Below, in pieces: positions 1 through 12,500 of a stretch of DNA of 64,000 nt (positions are counted from its first letter, which is position 1; each line of letters opens with the position of its first letter). A program made the position numbers and the translations under genes. The stretch covers positions 124,001-188,000 of the forward strand of contig VZSE01009355.1 of NCBI GenBank assembly GCA_013398275.1, given 5' to 3'. Under the pieces are notes generated by a model, which worked only from the letters and a program-made list of their open reading frames with translations, ran no database searches and was not told the origin of the DNA. Source of the stretch: Promerops cafer. Lineage: Eukaryota > Chordata > Aves > Passeriformes > Nectariniidae.

Positions 1-2920
1 ATCAGCACTTCTGTGTGAGCACAGTGTTTAACAGAACACTCTGACCATCACCTTCAGACATCAGCTGTTCTTCCATTAAGAAAAAAATCCTTCTGTGTTG
101 AAATAAATGGTGAGATGTCTGAATCTGGAGGATGCATATTTAAAAGGTGCATTTGGGGTTATGAAATTTTATGTGCCAAAATCACATGCACCGTCATTTA
201 CCACATTTATTATAATATTTAGACATTTATGTAAGGAAACAGAATCAAACACTAACTTACAGACCTCTACAGTGTGTGTTTCATGCAAGCCTGCTCCCTG
301 GCACACTTTTGACTCAGGCCAGCTATTCTTGGGGTGGTTCAGAGAAGCTCCCAGCCCACAACCTGCATTCAGTAGGGATGCAGCCACTCTTTTCCAGGGA
401 GGAAGGAAGTTCAAGCCCATTGACAAAGAACAAGATCATAGCACTTGTCCCATGAGCCAAGACTGGGAAACCAGTCTGAGACTGGGTTTTTTGGCAGTAC
501 AGGCCAAATCTCCCTCCTATGTAATGTGGTTTTGTATTACTCCTGTGAAAAATAACATACTGAGGTGGGTGACTTTGATTAAAGGACATTTACAACACTG
601 CACTGTGTGTTCATTGGTTGCATTTTTCTCTGCTCACTTTCAGAGATTTTGGGGTTTTTTTGCAGGAGGATTTAGCAGTGCCAGCAATCCACTCAGTTTT
701 TGGAGAGCGTGGGGCGAATTCTGCACTGATTTAGTGCACTGCAGAACATGGAATCCACTGTTAGTCAGGTGACATAAGATCACAGAACTTAAAACCAGTG
801 TATTCTTATTGTCTGTTATCTAATAGTTTGCTTAATGCCCATATAAAGAGCTTTTTTGTTTTAAACCCCTTGTGTCTAACTGGATAAGAATATTTTACCT
901 TCAGATATTATATAATAATATTTTATGTGCAATTTATGAATGTGAGCGAATCAGTGGTGCTGTTAAGTAATATTTTTCTGTGGTTTGTTCCAGGTTTTTT
1001 TTATTTTCTGTTTGTTTGAGAAAGCTCATTGGGCAAAGTCTTTTGAATACAAGGCATGATCATATGTTTAGCTTTTCTGCAAAAAGAAAAAAAAAGAAAA
1101 AGAAAAAAAAATTTAAAAAAGCCCCACCAAAATAGGGGAGAAAGAATACTTGAGTAAAAATTGCTTAGGTAGAAGGAAAGTCTTTTGTAATGACAGCTTG
1201 TGAGTTCTAAACTTTCCTTTTCTGCAGCCTTTTTGCTTGGTCTAATAAAAACATCCTCTGTCCCTGCAAGGTTTGCTTGTCACTGTAACAGCAGAGCTGA
1301 TAGACACTGCACACTTTAACTAAAAACTGTCATTGTCAGATCAATATGATGGCTGAGATGAGAATAATTCAGACTTAAACTATCCAGTGCCTATGATTTA
1401 GAATGACTAACGGCTTTGAAATAAAAGAGTCAATTAATTCTACAAATATGTCAGGCAGTCGCCAGAATTTCACCTTCTCGTTTTCATAGGAAACAAACCT
1501 AGCATGGTTCAGGTTGATGCAAAATCCAGTTTTATTTTCACTAATTCCAGTCTCAAAATGAGCCAAGAACCCTACAGAAACACAAGCCTTACTCCAATAT
1601 TTGTCAGATTAGTAAGGACTTACACCGACGTGGATCAGACTGCTTTTGCAGGTTGGTACAGACATTGAGAAGATAATAATCTAAAGATATAATTCAGGCA
1701 AGAATTAAAACTCTGCTTGATTTTACATGTGTAGGCAGTCTCGAAGAGATCAATGGCATTGGCCATGTATGTAAAGTTAAATGCACACATAAATCTTTGT
1801 GAAGCTGTGACCCAAGGGTCCAGCCTTGTATTTATCTTCAATATGGATTTTACTTCTAGAGGCAATTTCATTGATGACTTAAATATGCTCACACACAGCA
1901 TTGTCTCATATTCATGGCTGCCTGTATCTGATTGATCAGGTCCTTAAATAATGTTAGGAGTGGCAGAAAAGAGAATTTTAATCTGTTCACTTTCAGTATT
2001 GTAACTCCAATCAGCTTTAAATCCTTCTCTTTCCTTGCATTTTACTCTGAAAAGACAGAAGATGTTCATTAGTGCTAAATTAATATGTTTTTCCAGTCTC
2101 CATCAGGACTTCCAATTCCACCACATATGGTTCTTAACTTTAGTTTATAATTAGATTAGTAGTGATAAATTGGTCTCCCCCTTACCCAAGTTCGGATTAA
2201 AAGATATTTGATTTTTTTATTATTATTATGACTGGTTTACTGTTCCCTTTCCTGTAGAAATTTCCTTTCACTTTATGTTTCCCTTGGAAAATGTGATCTA
2301 CCCTCATGTAACTGCTTTGGTTTTGACCTTTTGACACTCACTGATGTCTATTTAAGAATCTTCAATTAAATGTAACTGGGCTCAGCAGAGTACTGACCCT
2401 TATTTTTACAGCTGTATCAAAATTTATTCTCCACAAGAATTTCAAATTGTATTTTTTAACATTTATCACTTCTCATTAAAGATATACCAGAAAAATAATT
2501 TTTATACTTATTGGGGGGTCTCTGAAGCATACACACATCTGCCTTAAAATTCTAGAATATCTTCTGTGTTTATTAAATCTACCTGTCTTTGAAGAATTTA
2601 ATGGATTCTGATCACTCTCCTTTGAAGGACTATTACCTGAAAATTTTCTGTCTTCAACACTGCAGTTCTGTAAAACTGAAAGATATTTTTTCCTAATGAG
2701 GTTCTTCATTACAACTGATTTCCATTCTGACATTGAGTCTCAACACAGTGTAGCTAGATAGGATTCAGTAAAATCGTGCTGATATGGAAATATTGCAAAA
2801 GTAGAGGAAGAGACCACAGCAATTTCAAATATAGGGTTTGGAACCGCTGTTCTGGTTTTCCCTTCACAAAAGATGACCTGCATTAACTAACAGCAGTGCA
2901 ATTATATTGGTCCAATACCT
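1..2920. other. AT-rich unique DNA without a recognised gene
   Basis: No repeat family or conserved protein is recognised here. A 221-codon open frame (107-772, plus) is present but has no recognisable domain, no membrane or cysteine pattern, and overlaps other open frames on the opposite strand. An A-rich low-complexity tract lies at 1081-1120. The remainder looks like ordinary intergenic or intronic sequence. Confidence 0.5.
1081..1120. repeat. A-rich low-complexity tract
   Basis: Runs of A interrupted by single G residues, then ATTT and A again. No element is attached that would identify it as a retroposon tail. Confidence 0.8.
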
Positions 2921-2921
2921 G

Positions 2922-3001
2922 TGGGAAATCAGAATCAACCCCTACATAAAATGATTAGACAGCTGGAAGCTGGAAAAATGCAACAATTCATATTTTTAAT
3001 C
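2922..3001. repeat. 80-bp direct repeat, copy 1
   Basis: The 80 bases from TGGGAAATCAGAATC to TATTTTTAATC recur identically by eye at 3073-3152. Each copy is followed by a GGAA microsatellite and the same GGAGTT edge. A single N (3072) sits between the copies, so this may be one locus represented twice in the assembly rather than a true tandem duplication. Confidence 0.9.
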
Positions 3002-3012
3002 TTCTGCCAATT

Positions 3013-3068
3013 GGGAAGGAAGGAAGGAAGGAAGGAAGGAAGGAAGGAAGGAAGGAAGGAAGGAAGGA
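3013..3068. repeat. (GGAA)n microsatellite, copy 1
   Basis: About 14 uninterrupted GGAA units. GGAA arrays can bind ETS-family factors, but nothing here shows that role. Confidence 0.9.
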
Positions 3069-3072
3069 GTTN

Positions 3073-3152
3073 TGGGAAATCAGAATCAACCCCTACATAA
3101 AATGATTAGACAGCTGGAAGCTGGAAAAATGCAACAATTCATATTTTTAATC
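3073..3152. repeat. 80-bp direct repeat, copy 2
   Basis: Second copy of 2922-3001, offset 151 bases and starting right after the N at 3072. The sequence between each copy and its microsatellite differs slightly (TTCTGCCAATTG against GTCAGCCAGGTA), which could be allelic difference or sequencing error. Confidence 0.9.
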
Positions 3153-3164
3153 GTCAGCCAGGTA

Positions 3165-3202
3165 GGAAGGAAGGAAGGAAGGAAGGAAGGAAGGAAGGAA
3201 GG
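3165..3202. repeat. (GGAA)n microsatellite, copy 2
   Basis: About nine GGAA units, shorter than the first array, followed by GGAGTTCATTT. The length difference from copy 1 fits two alleles of one microsatellite placed side by side. Confidence 0.9.
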
Positions 3203-3203
3203 A

Positions 3204-5085
3204 GTTCATTTACTTGTTAGGAGAAGAAAAAGAATTCTTAAGAAAGACTGTAGAAGAGACACCAGGATTTAGGGGAAGACAACATGATTTAGGAGGAGGT
3301 ACCTTAATGCTTAGCTCTGTTTAATGTTTTTGTGGTTTGCATCTTTTACCTTCACCAAGTCACCCAGACCAGGGTCACCAAGACTTATCTTCTGCCTGTT
3401 TGTTATGCCTCCTGGCAAGAAAATAGAATTTCCATCCCTAAAAATCATTTCATGATCCAAAATTTATTTCAGAATCTCAGTAATGCTCTGATCTGACAAA
3501 GCAATGTCTCTGAAAGCTGTCAAATAAAAAGAGTCCAATATTCCACTTGCCAAGAGCTCGTTAAAATAACCAGTAGAATCATATTCAGGATTGCATTCAC
3601 CTCACAAAGCTTCACATGTATGGGTAAGGCATGTAGGGCACACTACTTGCCAAGACTTTTCCTGCATCTGATGGGGAGGATACCTAAAGAGGCAGCTTAT
3701 CCCATTTTCCTGGGATGAATGAATACATTCCTGGATGTGCTGTTCCTTTAATCACAAGGGCTGCCTAAATATCTAGGATTGACTGGATGCCAGTAAGACA
3801 CTGATGTGAAATAATGTATAATCAAAACCAAGAGAGCTGGAAAACCTCATGAAACAAAACATAGCTAGAAAATGACACCACCCCCCTTCTCCCCCAAATT
3901 TGGATGTCATGTAAAGGAACAGGAAAATTGGGAGGGTTTGTCTAGATTTGAAAAGCCACAGGGGTACTTATGCTTTTGAAAAATGCTGCATCTTCTGTAG
4001 TCTGGCAACATTTCTGGACAGTTTGATAGTTATAGCCACGTGTGCTGATGTGACAGGGCCTCCGGTCTTTCCATGCTCAGTATTGGCAGAGTCCTAATCC
4101 CAGCAGACTCGTTCTGCAGGGTTTGTAGGACACTCTGATCAGCCAGGCAAGAAGAACTATTTTCCAAACTGTGGACTTACAAATTTTCTGAGTTCCACAA
4201 GAACAAGGTTTACAATGTATAGAAGCTCACAAGCACTGAAGAAACCACTTCCTATGCTTTGTACAGACTGTCACATGATTCTTTATTTCTTTTGTTACTC
4301 CTAAAATGTTACTTAATGGACTTCTTCTCCGAGTGTCTAATAATATTTAGTGTTCCACAGTGGGATGCAAATTTTCCTTTTTAATTTGCCAGTAAATTTC
4401 ACTAAGTGTCTTTTGTCAGAAAAAAATTTCTGCTGCTTCAAAATACTGCTCTAGCTTTATGTCATTGCTTCTTTAAGCAATTTTCAGAAGCTATAATAAG
4501 GCAGGGAGGCAGATGCCTAGAAATTTCAGAAGAAGCCCTCACATTGCACAAACTTCTCTGACTCACTGGCTTAATAGACAGGAGCCGAGGTTTCATGTGG
4601 TCTGCTGCTCTGTGTGATGCCAGCTATGTTACTGTTTCAAACAACTATTTCATAAAACTATCTAGCAAAAGCCGACTTATGAATCATTAACAATGTTGTT
4701 TACAAGATGACTTTCATCTTCCTCATGTTTTCCTATAGTAAATTTCCACTTTAACACAAGCCACAGCTACACCCTTGAGTGGAAATTCATTACCCTTAAG
4801 CTGAGTGAAGATTTCTGCAAACAGAGTTTGGCTTTTGTGCTGGTTGTTAATGATTAACATTTAATACGTTCTGACAACGTGTTCAGCCAAGTGCGAGACA
4901 GAACTGAAGACAGTCCTCAGACTCAGTGCTTAGGAAAACAGTGCATGTAGCACAGTAGTAGCTTGTCAATCCACAGAACCAAGGACAGAACCTGGAGTTA
5001 CAGGTACCTGTGGAGTTTATTCTGTAGGTGACAGGATCCTGCCAGAGGCACAGACAAAATAATCCCTTCTATCTGCTACTTTAAT
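3204..5085. other. Unique sequence, no gene recognised
   Basis: I see no coding exon or repeat family here. The one notable item is a perfect HNF1-type palindrome at 4846-4858, annotated separately. Confidence 0.5.
4846..4858. promoter_or_regulatory. Perfect HNF1-type palindrome
   Basis: The 13-mer GTTAATGATTAAC matches the published HNF1A/HNF1B consensus GTTAATNATTAAC at every defined position and is a perfect inverted repeat about its central base. HNF1 homeoproteins bind such sites as dimers in liver, kidney and gut enhancers. A further AACATTTAATA lies just 3'. Occupancy is inference; a chance match is possible in AT-rich DNA. Confidence 0.4.
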
Positions 5086-5920
5086 ACAGAATCACCAACT
5101 GGTTGAGGCTGGAAGGGACCACACTGGGTCACTGGTCCCACCTCCCTGCTCCAGCAGGGCCATCCCAGAGCACAGGGCACAGGATTGTGTCCAGATGGTT
5201 CTGGAATATCTCCAGTGAGGAGACTCCACACCCTCTCTGGACAATCTGTTCAGTTCTCGGTCACTGCCCAGGACAGAAGTTCTGCCTCATGTCCAGGTGG
5301 AACTTCCTGGGATCAGTCCCTGCCCGTTCCCCTGGTGCCATTGCTGGGCCCCCCGGAGCAGAGCCTGGGCCCTGCTCGGAGCCCTCCCTGCACACAGGGA
5401 CACCCAGGGCTGAGGGCCCCTCTCAGCTGGGGCTCCTCTCGAGGCTGGACAGCCCCAGCTCCCTCAGCCTTTCCCTGCCAGAGATGCTCCAGGCCCTAAA
5501 TCATCTCCGCAGCCTCCACTGGCCCCGCTGCAGGAGCTCCCTGTCCCTCCTGTCCTGAGGAGCCCAGGACTGGACACAGCTCTCCAGATGTGCCTCACAG
5601 GGCTGGGCAGAGGGGCAGGATCATTCACTGAGCTGCTGGCACTGCTCTTCCCGATGCACCCCAGGACACCACTGACTTTCTTGGCCCCCAGGGCACTGCT
5701 GCCTCATGGACACCCTGTTGTCCACCAGGACTCCCAGGGTCTTCTCCGCAGAGCAGCTTCCCAGCAGGTCATCTCCAGCCTGTGCTGCTGCATTGAATTT
5801 TTTCTCCAAATAAATGCAGGACACTGCATTTGCCTTTGCTAAATTTTAGACAGTTCTTCACTGTCCATCTCCCCAGCCTGTTGATGTCCCTCTGAAGGGC
5901 TGCCCAGAACTCTGGGTTAC
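5086..5920 (-). mobile_element. CR1 LINE, 5'-truncated 3' part (about 835 bp)
   Basis: The plus strand begins with the complement of a CR1 tail (ACAGAATCACCAACTGGTTG, then GAGGCTGGAAGGGACC) and continues through the GC-rich CR1 3' region, including the segment read as CTCCAGATGTGCCTCACAGG. The element therefore lies on the minus strand. It is the longest CR1 here and is close to the copy at 13965-14249. No reverse-transcriptase motifs are visible, so only the 3' part is present. Frames of 151 and 104 codons on the plus strand are antisense to it and not genes. Confidence 0.9.
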
Positions 5921-8709
5921 TTCTTCTACAGCTCAAAATATGAGCAACAGTGTGAGAAAACACCTTTGATAGCACAAAGGGGGGAAACTGAGACAGGAGC
6001 ATAATAGGAATAGAGAAGTCTGCGGCCATGTAGAAAGTGATCCATAGAATTACTGGTGCTGAGATGGCCATATTTTTGTTTTATAGTTAAGTGCCATGAA
6101 TATTGGCTACTCATGAACAGCACACAGAGTAAGAAAAGGCTGTGGATTTTCCATGTAAAACGTTGATGTCTGAGTTCATAGTCATCACAGGTAGCTCCTG
6201 TTGTGTTTTGGCATACATTTCTTGGCACTTCTTTTGCTTGAATCCCTTCATTCTACCCTGCAAACTGGACTGTAACAAAACTTCAATTTTTAACACACCC
6301 AGTAAAGGCTGAGTGCTCACATTCTCAACCCTGATGAAAGATCCTAAGCATGGAAGAGAAGAGATGGTGAGAAGAGAAACTGGATATGGCAATTTAGGGA
6401 AATTATGTTGAGGCCACAGAAATTCTATGTTTTTCAAGTGTTAACGTGTATTATCAGACAATAAAATATCCATAGTAGCGTAAAGCAATGGTGGATGTTT
6501 GCAGTAATTTTCCAGACTTTTCTTCATTTTCAAAAATGAAATATGAAATACAGGCAAATGTGTGATTGGTTAACAACAGTTTCTCCCATTGATTTTTCTG
6601 CCTTTGAAAAATCAGTCAAAATTTAGGTGATTTGGAGCATTTTACCAGCTTTCACCAGTGCTATTGTTGATGTCCTTATTATTTGCATTAACCACTAGAT
6701 AGGACCTCAAGTTATGAGCTACCCCACCCCAGTCCTGTTGTTTCTCTGTCTAATACAAGAGAAAACTTCACTCAAGAAACAAAGGCTGCCTCAAGGAAGC
6801 AATGCAGTGATACTGATTGGTGTAAATTGGAAGGTGCTGAAAAGTAGTAACATTTTTCTTCAAGTAAAAGGCAGTAAAGTCTGAGAGAGGAGTTAAAGAT
6901 GACTGTCAGTCAAATTTGAAAAACAATTTGTGAAGAAAGGCAAAAGGACAGGTGCCAGAGTCACATCTACAGGAAACTGAATTAGTCTGATTGGGAATAA
7001 GGGACAAAATGCACTGAAAAAAAACATAAAATCAGCAGATATCTGACTGTAAAGTCTCTCCAAACACAGGTTGTGAGATGTTTTCTTCATAACATCATGG
7101 GGCATGCCAGAAAAATTAATAGCTCCTCTCATACAAACATTCAAACATTCAAATATTCAAAAATTCCCACTGACTCTGTGTTATGGGGTTTTTTTTTCAT
7201 ATTTTTTTTCTTGTCTAAGATTTCTATTTCTAATTTGAATATAGCATGCCCAGATTTTTCCTTGTAAATATAACCAAGAAACCATAACTGTACTTTATGA
7301 GATTAAAGAACTAAAGAATTCAGACAAGCCTGTAGGATGGGATGGATTCTTTAACTTCTGGAAGTTTTAGCTTTGATCATCGTCTATAGGCTAGAAAAGG
7401 CATTGGATTAACTTTAGGGGCACTACACCTGATTTAAAACAGTGGGAAAACAAGTGGGATCATGTGAAAACGGCAGGTCAGGTCTGTGTGTGCAGTGACT
7501 CACCACAGGTTTTATAAAGCATTATTCTGCATTTACTACTGACTTACTGAACAACAAAGAGGTCCTGACTGGGTTGGAAGATTAGAACTCTTTTGCCACA
7601 AACTCTGGTTTTCATGTTTTCACTTCTTCCTGGGGAAAGCCTGTTTAGGATTAACTCTCCTTGGAAAACCTCTACATGCAGTTTAAGCATAACCCATTCA
7701 TTGTGTGAAAAGAAAACTTTGGCCACAATACTGTACATAGCCTGACAAATTTTTACTCTGATAACCGTAAGAACATTGGAAATATGGAACTGAGACTGCC
7801 TGTAGTTCTCACAGGGTTGGTCTGTATTTGTAACCAAACAGGAAAAAAATACCTGCCTAGGGATTGTAACATTTCGACTGTTTAAGAACTAGGTACAGGA
7901 ACAGCAAGAAATGTTATTAAGATTGAGAATTTGCCCTGGAGACATAACCAAGAGGCATTTCTATTCAGCTCATTGGATGATGTGGGGTGGGTCTCAGTGA
8001 GATCTCCTTGGGTTTGCAGGATTTAGGAGCCACACACAGAATTTGTGGGACAGAGTGATTATTCAGTGAATTAAACATTACACTTACACATATTTACCAA
8101 ATGCATGTTTAAAATGAAAGTTTAGTAGCATCAAAACTCTTCTGAATTTGGGACTGTTTAGAGCAGCTTGCAAGCTTTTTTTCCTTGCTCCCTAGGCACA
8201 GTGATGTAGGAGTTGCTTTTTAAAAGTTCGGAGTAAATGTTTTCTTTCTTCGGTTGGTCAAAAAAAACCCAAAAAAACCAAACAACCAAAAAAACAAGGG
8301 GAGAGTGCAGCCAAAGCTGGGTTTTTTTGTGAGCTCAGTTTGCCCTGTACTTGATTTTGGCAATTCAGAAGAGCTGCCCACATTACCTAGAAAGCTTGCC
8401 TGGGAAAAAGGGTTTCTAAGAATAGCATTCCCTTGCAGCTTCCTCAGACAAGGCTGACTGCAGTTTTCCCTGCAGGATGCAAAATAAGTTTAGGCATCGC
8501 CAGACAAACAGAATTAACAGTGCTGGGTGCTGCATGTGTCTTATAAGAATGACTCTTCTCCAAAGTTCAGAGGCTGGATTTTGGTTCAGAAGCCAAAGGG
8601 AAAAAAAAAGCCACTGATGTCCAAAAATGAAAGCATTTTCTGCCTGAAGAGAAAATTAGTTTCCCCAGTCGGATGCAAAGAATTCCAGTCAGCAACAAAA
8701 TGAATACAT
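5921..8709. other. Unique AT-rich sequence, no gene recognised
   Basis: Only short chance ORFs (up to about 108 codons, overlapping on the minus strand at 5.8-6.4 kb) and an A/C-rich low-complexity tract at 8260-8296 are visible. Confidence 0.5.
8260..8296. repeat. A/C-rich low-complexity tract
   Basis: A-runs broken by CC or CCC. The same type of tract, or its T/G complement, recurs near 17.9, 22.7, 30.4, 40.4, 40.6, 43.95 and 54.5 kb. Confidence 0.8.
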
Positions 8710-8765
8710 TCCAGGGGGTCCAGTGGAGATGGTTTAGGGTCTGGAGCATCTCTGACAGGGAAAAA
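8710..8765 (+). mobile_element. Short CR1 fragment
   Basis: The stretch with GATGGTTTAGGGTCTGGAGC and CATCTCTGACAGGG matches the reverse complement of the CR1 at about 5480-5525 (GAGATGCTCCAGGCCCTAAA). Only some 55 bp are recognisable and the 3' tail is missing, so it is an old or deleted copy. Confidence 0.5.
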
Positions 8766-9398
8766 TTTCTTTCATCAGCTAAAAAAGGGTAATTGGATGA
8801 CAACAATTTTGCTAGTTGAAGATGACAATGATGCACATGAAGTCTGAAGTAATATTTTTTAATCACTTCTCTGGTTCTTTAATTTTTCATTTTGGTATGA
8901 ATTTGGTGCATAAATTAATTTTCTAACATTTACAGCTTTATAAACTCACTTGACCTAAGTCAGCATAACCTCACTGACTTCCAAACAGCAAAGCTCCTTT
9001 ACAAGAACCAAGGTGCTGGCCTGGACTTTTTTAATGTGTTCCCATAACTTTATTCCTGCTCATCACCAGGTTCTGAGTGCCTGTCTGTGTTACATACACA
9101 ATAGCCTTCAAGCCCCTAAATGAAGGTTTATTGGGAGTACCATGGAAAGTTGTATTAACTTAGAGTTTGAATGTGAAAATGTTAACCACTACCCAAACAA
9201 AATCATCGGGATTGCATCAATTTAGAGCAGTGAAAAATCTGACAAGTAGTGACCTCTTTCTCAAAAAATGTTCAATTTTTTCCCCATTGAGAGATCCCTT
9301 TGGTTTGTCTTTCTATTTTTTCCTTTAAATATAAATTCTCTGGGGAACACATAGTAGACAGCTCTGTAATCTTACAGAGATTGAGCTGCTTTTTCTTT

Positions 9399-9412
9399 TC
9401 TTTTTTTTTTTT
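9399..9412. repeat. T-rich run
   Basis: A run of about 14 T preceded by TTTTCTTTTC. No tail structure of a retroposon is seen beside it. Confidence 0.7.
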
Positions 9413-9489
9413 AATTCAAAGTACAAAGGCTGAAGTGCTAAACTTTATGAGGCCTGTAATAGGTCCTTGGCCTGAAAGGAATAAAAATA

Positions 9490-9576
9490 AATAATAATCA
9501 TCTAATACCAAGCACTTATGTCATGCCTTTCATCCAAGGAAGTCAAACCACTTTATAAACAGCAATGAATTAATAG
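9490..9576. mobile_element. Ancient CR1/L3-like LINE 3' relic
   Basis: The series AATAATAATCATCTAATACC, AGCACTTATGTCATGCCTTT, CATCCAAGGAAGTCAAACCA, CTTTATAAACA, AATGAATTAAT follows the layout of an old amniote repeat (TAATACCTAGCACTTATATA, CTTTTCATCCAAGGATCTCA, AAGCACTTTACAAACATTAA). The assignment is from remembered consensus only. It is heavily diverged and not mobile. Confidence 0.45.
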
Positions 9577-12500
9577 AGGAATGTTTTGCCACAGGCAAAA
9601 GAGCGAAACAAGAAACCATCCTTCTACTCCCTGCAGCCTCCTGAACTGCACAAAGGCAATAATTCTGTGAGTGAAAATTACTCTGCTTTTTGGTGCTTAT
9701 TTCTTAGCACTTCTGGAAACTTGGATCATGTTGTTCCTCCACACAAAGTCTCTCAGTGTGCAAAAGCCACGTGGCAGGATGAGTTCAAGCAAATGTCAGG
9801 CCTCTAATTTTCTTTTCCTTGTCTTCTTGCCTTACCACCAAATACCAGGGAAGGAGATACAAATCTCTGATGTATTGATTACTCATTTCATCTTTTTTTT
9901 TTTTTGCTATCAGTTCCACATGGGTAAAAATAGCCATATCATGCTCATGAAAAATGGGGGGCAGCCCCAACTTTCTCAGCCCTTACCAACTTTGTGGCCT
10001 CTTCTGGACTCTCCCCTACCTAAGTGCAGCACCAGCTTGGTCTTGGTGAACCTCATGAGCTGTCAGGTGTAACAGGTACCCTCTGCTTCAGGTGAGGTTC
10101 CTGGGCGACACTGAGGTTTGACAACATCAGAGAGCACTGAGAAGGAAGGAGAAACCTTTATTTATGCCTGTGCATCACATATCTGACAGATTCCTGAGGA
10201 GGAGCTGCACAAGGACTAGGATAGGTCTCGAAAAGGCTAGCAAGGGTGGTCAGGAAAAGAAGTCTTCCACATGTGTAAGACTGAACAGACTACAACTTAT
10301 CAGCTTGGATAGCTGAAGAGAGCTATGATGGAGGCCTGTAAAGTAGCAAATGATGTGAATGAAGTGGCTGAGGAGTGATCATTCATTATTTCTTGCAGAA
10401 CATGAACTCAGGAATACCAGAGGCAGCATTCAGATGAAAAATAGGAAATTCTTTTTCATTTAATTATCCAGGAATATAATGTACACTAAATATATGAACA
10501 TACTTTAAAAGCTGCAAGAGAAATTCCTGGACACCAGGCAGATATTAAACACCGTTGAACAGGTACAAGATCCAGATGTGAAAGCTTTTGCTTATGATTG
10601 TAAAATAATTCAGAATACAGATTACTGTACACATCCACATTCTTAATTCTTTCCCTGTATACTGGGCCAGACAGATCTTTGGTTTCCCCTAGAACATCAT
10701 GAATTAGTTTCATTAATATGAGCTGTCTAATGTCTGTTAACCAAAATCCAACTTCTAGGCTTAACTGATGCTTGAAGACTGATAAACTAGTTTTAGAAAG
10801 AGTATATTTTATTTGTTCAGGGAAAACCTCTATCCTTTAATAGATTTAATTTAAAACCAACATGAAAAATTTTTGAAAATATCTTATCAGGTAAAATCCT
10901 CTTGTCTGATTATGTATCTGTCATCGGAGGATTATTAGAGAAGGTTAAATCATCCTGCAATAGAAGGAGCACTAATATATTTTTATTGCAAGGCAAAGTT
11001 GTGATTCAGGAAATTTCTTCCTCAATAGGTAAATTACTATTAACAGTGATACACCAGAAATTCAGTACACCATTTTATGGGCTGTATTTCAGACAGGTAG
11101 CAAGAGAAAAGTCATTGCTATGCCAAACCATCAAAACACCTTTTGATAGGGGATGTGGCTCATGTTCAGCATCAATTTCTTATAAAAGACCCAAGATAGG
11201 TGTAAAAGTAAGTATTCTGGTATTTTTAGTATCATTGAACGCAAATAAAAATAAGAAATATTTTGGGGATAAAAAACTAACTGGGGCTCAGATCAATAGA
11301 ACTCAGTTTCCTGAAAAGAGTGGGATCTAAGGATCAGCAGGTTCATTTTGTGCCTGCAAAAATACTGTTCTAAGCAGCTGCAGACACAAAATCCATATGC
11401 AAAACTGGGAGGAAAATTAAGAAGTTTAAAAATAAAAAGAAATAAACTAAAGAAAGATGCTGGGAGTGGCTCAGGCCATTTGATGCTGCTGGCACTGTAA
11501 ATCTTGTTCTGAACAAACCCCAGTTTAGCACAGGGAATCTTTGCTGGCTTAAAAGTGGCATCTTGCAGTTATGCCAGAAAGAAAAAAGATGTTTTTGGGA
11601 GAGGACAGGCATGGGAAGAATTTGGTTGCATGTCACATTCTAGGTGATGTGACGTGGCTTGGCAGCCATTCTGCAGATGACCTCTGAAGTCGGGGTGAAT
11701 TAGAGCTGGCCAAATTAGTTAGGAATACGAAATAGGGCAATAGAAGAGACTTACATAAAAAAGCAATTCCATTTTTGAGCCAAACCAACCCCCTTTTAAA
11801 GGTCCTTAAAATGCAATTGGGAGTCAAAAGAAAATAAAAATACACTAAGAATCAATAGATGAAAGGAAAAAGAAATTTAAATTTTTGAAATTGATTGACT
11901 ATAATTAGTGTTAGAAACTATTTCCCAGGCTCTGTTAATTATTCAGAGAATGTCATCTCCATTGACATTTATTCCTTTAGTTTGTGAAAAACACCTCAAA
12001 ACATAACATGTCAAACCTCACTGACTTCACATGTCCTTTTCACACTTGCAAAGGTACAAATCCTTGTGAGCACTTACGCAGGGATTTATCTTTACTCACA
12101 CAAGGATACTTTGGCTGTGCTATCCAGAGATATCCAATGTCTTCCAGAGATACACTTTGGATAAATACTTGTTTCCCAATTATTGGTGTAATTTCCTTGC
12201 AAACAAACTTGCAATGAAATATCATTTAATTAGGAAGTCAATCCTATTATTTTCTTTGTGACTACTGAAAAAACTGCTTTAATAACTGAGTTTCTGATAC
12301 TTTTCTCTTTTTTTCTGTCTGTTTTACATTTTTCCACTTGCACTCTGCCTCAAAGGTTTTCATTTGGGGAGACAAAAAAGACTAAAAGAAGCAGGAAAGT
12401 CAAGCAGTTTTTACTCTGCTTTAAATAGAAATTAATAAAAGTGTTAATTTAAACATATTATATTAGGAAGAAAAATAAGAAGTATATAGAAGCATCAGAA

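Noticed and set aside
107..772. 221-codon plus-strand ORF, the longest plus-strand frame
   Set aside because: No recognisable domain, odd composition (rich in Trp, Phe, Cys and His without pattern), antisense frames open too, and no promoter or splice context. A frame this long is only mildly unlikely by chance in 64 kb.
10902..11330. 142-codon plus-strand ORF
   Set aside because: AT-rich codon use like its surroundings and no motif; likely chance.
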